Part shown: positions 60,873 through 64,000 of the stretch, one piece after another
Layout of the letters: each line of letters begins with the position of its first letter
Position numbering within the stretch: the first letter of the stretch is position 1
Assembly: GCF_001625215.2 (NCBI RefSeq)
Contig: NC_030386.2
Coordinates: 38,567,296-38,631,295, forward strand
Source: Daucus carota subsp. sativus
Taxonomy: Eukaryota > Streptophyta > Magnoliopsida > Apiales > Apiaceae
Reading direction: 5' to 3'
Length of the DNA stretch: 64,000 nucleotides
Position numbers and translations under genes: made by a program
Notes under the pieces: generated by a model
The model's input: only the letters and a program-made list of their open reading frames with translations
What the model was told of the DNA's origin: nothing
Databases searched by the model: none

Positions 60873-63800
60873 TCATGAGGCTTTTGGTGACACATCTGAA
60901 TATTTTACAGGAGATTTTGATTTCATTGGCGTGGTACAGTCATCCTCAAGATCACTGAATGACACATCGTCATCAGTTCCAAAAAATATGGTAGGCCCAC
61001 AGTACCCATCAACTGACTGTTGCTCCAACCAGGCATCCCCGTCGTCATCGTCGTCAAATTGCCGAAATGATCCTTTAGACGATGGACCTGCTACAGCTCC
61101 CTTTTCCCTGGTTTGGGTCACTGACTCTTCTCGGATAACAGACTTGTCAACCATGGGACTGTCGGAACTGACAACAGGATACTTCTCAATCTCCAATTCT
61201 GTGGCCGCACAAGTTGCAGGCTGAAAAGAAGATGTCAAGTTATCCGTATACTTTCGGAAACGGGGCGAATAGGGAATAAAATCATCAGCATACGAACAAG
61301 AACTCTCTTTTTCATATAAAGTACTACTTCTAATCTGAAATGATTCTGGCTTTAAACGCTTTTGCAACTCCTGCATCCACAAAGATCGTGCTTCCGCAAG
61401 CTGCAAATAGTTTGGTAGTTCAAACAATAAGGATCTGCTGGTCAACAGCATTTTAGTAGGAAGAAGGTTCCATTCCAAGTCAAAAAAAAAATGAAACCCT
61501 TATAAGATGAGGAGTTTTAAATAACTGCAGTCTTGTATACTATTACAGTTACATATTACAAAAAGGTGATAGATTAACCGTCATACTCCTTCCGTCCCTT
61601 TCATTTCTTTGCAAAAAAATTTCACTACTTGACACGCTTTTTTAGGTGTACATAGAATATAGTTTTATAACTTAATTTTGAAATTTACTTTTTCTGAATA
61701 AAAATTTGAACATTAATTTTTATTTAAAAGAAAATAATTTATGAAACTATATTATATAGGAGCCTTAAAATGTTTGCCGAATCCTCTGTCCCAAATGTTA
61801 AAATAACCTGGAGGGACAGAAGTAGTAGTAATTAACCAAAATAAAAATCCTAACATTAGGAATTCTATGCTATGATATATCATATCATATATAGCAAAAT
61901 AATAAAGAAAATGCATCGTTGATTCTAGGGACAGAGCATACTATATCAAATAGATGAGCGTTAGTCATTCATCATTTAACAGTAAATTTAGGCAAAAGAA
62001 ATCATGAAATTCTAATGCCATATAGAAGTTACCTGCTGGGTAGACAACATTTCAGCATCATGTCTGTTGAGCCTAGAGTACAGAAGAACAAAATAGACCT
62101 TCCAAAAGTAACCCCAACTCATGTGAACAGGGCAAAGCTCAATTCTGAGAGCAGCTAATCTGGGCACTAGACGCTCAACAGCCTCCGCATGTTTGCATTG
62201 TGCATCAGACATATCAAAATCTGAAACAGGAAAAAGTTGTATATGTTGAAGAATAAGATATATAAAATGAAGTGCAGAAAGGAATAGTTATAAGAGGCGA
62301 CTATTTCATATTTTTTACATATTTCTCTTGGTGATTTGAGTGGTTTCTAAAGCATACATGAAGGGGGAAGTGAGCATTTAAAACCTTCGCCAGCAGGCTA
62401 TGCACGAATCCTGAAGGATTGACTATTTCATCACAACACAGTAATATACATGCACACTAATAACAATTACAGACGCCGAACAGATATATACAATGCGGTA
62501 CAAGGACAAAATCAAAAAACACAGATATAGATTACCAAAGTAAATACTGATTCAGGAGATTTCAAGGCTTAGGATAAGTTTAAAGAAATAACTTTTAATG
62601 ATCATCTTCCAGTTAGAAAAGGTAATTACATCAACAAAAGAACATCCATTTATTTCACCCAGTTCAAGTCTGTTGCTGCTTTACTTGATCCTCTTATATT
62701 GTAATCTACAGGAATACCTGTATGACTATACACAGTAAAACAAGATAAATAATAAGTTACGATATTCTTGTTTTTCAATTATATACCACACACCATGTTA
62801 ACATATTTACCTAAAACTTTTGTACCATACCTGATAGCAACAATTATGCGACTTGTACAAATTCTTCTCCATATATTGCCTTACTAAAATTATAAATCTC
62901 CAATTTCAGAATAACTAATCTGATAGAACATAGAAGATATATAATCCTATTATCATGTAACTAAATTGTGCTAAAAAAATTCTTAATCTCCAATTCGAGA
63001 TGTGTAAAGAAACACATCTCGAAATTTGAATTTTGTATCAAGGCAACGAAAGAAACCATAACGCAAGAAACAATCCAAATCTCAACAAATTTTTAAAAAC
63101 CAGAAAGACATCTGAGCCTAATATAAACTTTTTCTTCTTTATTCTCTTGTCCTACATAACCTTTTACGTTCCGCATCACTCACACAATCAATCACATTGA
63201 TTGGTCAGAAAAACTAGCATGTTCTAGCTTAGTAGAATGCATAAAACCTAAGACACATACAAGCTAGAAAAAACAAATTGCAGTCCCCTACAAAACCTTA
63301 ATCAGTCATAAATTATATCTGCCTTTTGCTTTGAACATGAACTTATGTAACAGTTAGAACACTCCAAAACCTTCACGCAACAACTCTCTAGGCCTTTAAG
63401 GTATATCACATAATATTCATGATTACACAATTCATTCATAGTAAGTTGGTGAAATTTTTTATCAAGTAGGCCCTACTATGATTTCATAGATTATTTTCAT
63501 GAAGTTATTAGCTAGTATTATATATACAGTCTCAGTCTCAGCTGCACATTTTGGCAAGTCAAAGAATGAACAGCTCGTAAACACAGCTAATACCACCTAA
63601 ACAATGTACCAAATTCTAGTCACCAGCTGATCCCACCTAATGTACCCAATTCCACTCACCTTACATGGCACATAAACAAAATTTAAAATTGCAGCTCAAA
63701 TTACAAAAAGCTGATTCCATACTAATTGAACGACATAACAATAAAGGGGTTTCTTATCACATACAACGTATTGAAAAAACCTTCACCACTTAAATCAGAA

Positions 63801-64000
63801 CCTACATAATTATACTATGCATCTCATAACAAACTTATAATGTTCAACCCACAATCAATCAAGCACATCAAAAACTAAATTAAACTAATAACACTATCGA
63901 AAAACTAGGCAATTACGAGCAAGTACGTAGGAAATAGGAAATACCATCAATGTCATCTTCTTCGGATAGCGGAAAATCGAGCCACGTCTCGGGATGATGA
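60873..64000 (-). CDS. BSD-domain protein, 5' end beyond the window
   Basis: Three exons on the minus strand are visible: 64000-63945 (partial), 62220-62033 and 61400-60873. They join in frame. The first ends a segment with TWLDFPLSEEDDID. The second has DMSDAQCKHAEAVERLVPRLAALRIELCP, then SWGYFWKVYFVLLYSRLNRHDAEMLSTQQ, which carries the Phe-Trp pair that marks a BSD domain. The last exon (176 codons including stop) begins LAEARSLWMQELQKR and is otherwise acidic and Ser-rich, with a poly-Asp run and SFSDLEDDC near the end. BSD domains occur in transcription factor TFIIH p62-type and synapse-associated proteins; the plant proteins have no firmly known role. The start codon is outside the window. 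Confidence 0.85.
61584..61827. mobile_element. Stowaway-type MITE in the BSD gene
   Basis: Ends CTCCTTCCGTCCC (61586) and, inverted, CTACTTCTGTCCC (to 61825) are flanked by TA. It lies in the intron between the last two exons of the BSD-domain gene. Confidence 0.65.
62221..63944. other. 1.7-kb intron of the BSD gene
   Basis: Bounded by a GTATTTCC donor at 63944 and a TGTTTCAG acceptor at 62221 (minus strand). The interior is AT-rich, and I see no repeat, RNA gene or nested gene. Confidence 0.6.

Overview
This window reads as nuclear DNA of a eudicot plant. The genes are split by many short AT-rich introns with plant-type splice sites. The best matches are plant protein families (PRP40A, KIN-7N, a group S bZIP, a DUF4378 protein). 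The intergenic DNA carries Stowaway, hAT, SINE, LINE and small-LTR elements typical of plants. An asterid is my guess, but nothing here fixes the species. All calls come from reading the sequence; no database search was run.

Layout. 1-2900: AT-rich DNA with a possible 5' end of a leftward gene near 1020 and a tRNA-derived SINE. 2974-3399: a small single-exon gene of unknown function. 5308-19051 (+): a complete 28-exon PRP40A gene (two WW domains, FF repeats, a charged tail). 20952-22243 (-): a three-exon DUF4378-type gene with a 101-bp miniature LTR-like element in its first intron. 22693-23865: nested and single MITEs. 24798-31980 (-): a complete 18-exon KIN-7N (CENP-E-like) kinesin. 31981-35627: AT-rich DNA with a diverged duplication and a 512-bp foldback. 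35628-36044 (-): an intronless bZIP gene with a TATA box. 39181-55711 (-): a 12-exon gene for the plant homolog of KIAA0930 (DUF2045). Its 8-kb intron 9 holds a near full-length, coding-defective LINE and a TA-flanked element full of tandem repeats. 58104-59357 (-): an intronless 417-aa membrane-anchored protein. 60873-64000 (-): the 3' part of a BSD-domain gene that runs off the right edge.

The host genes look like unrelated housekeeping or regulatory genes (splicing, mitosis/cytokinesis, transcription) and do not form a pathway or cluster. I found no cluster or system that I would call a new biological system. The most unusual material is at the mobile-element and splicing level. Two hAT-like elements share termini but carry different palindromic subterminal words. 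A tiny LTR-like element has a PBS and target-site duplication. A TA-microsatellite-flanked element contains a 132-bp tandem array. Three introns require GC donors, one of them with a competing in-frame GT donor 57 nt away.
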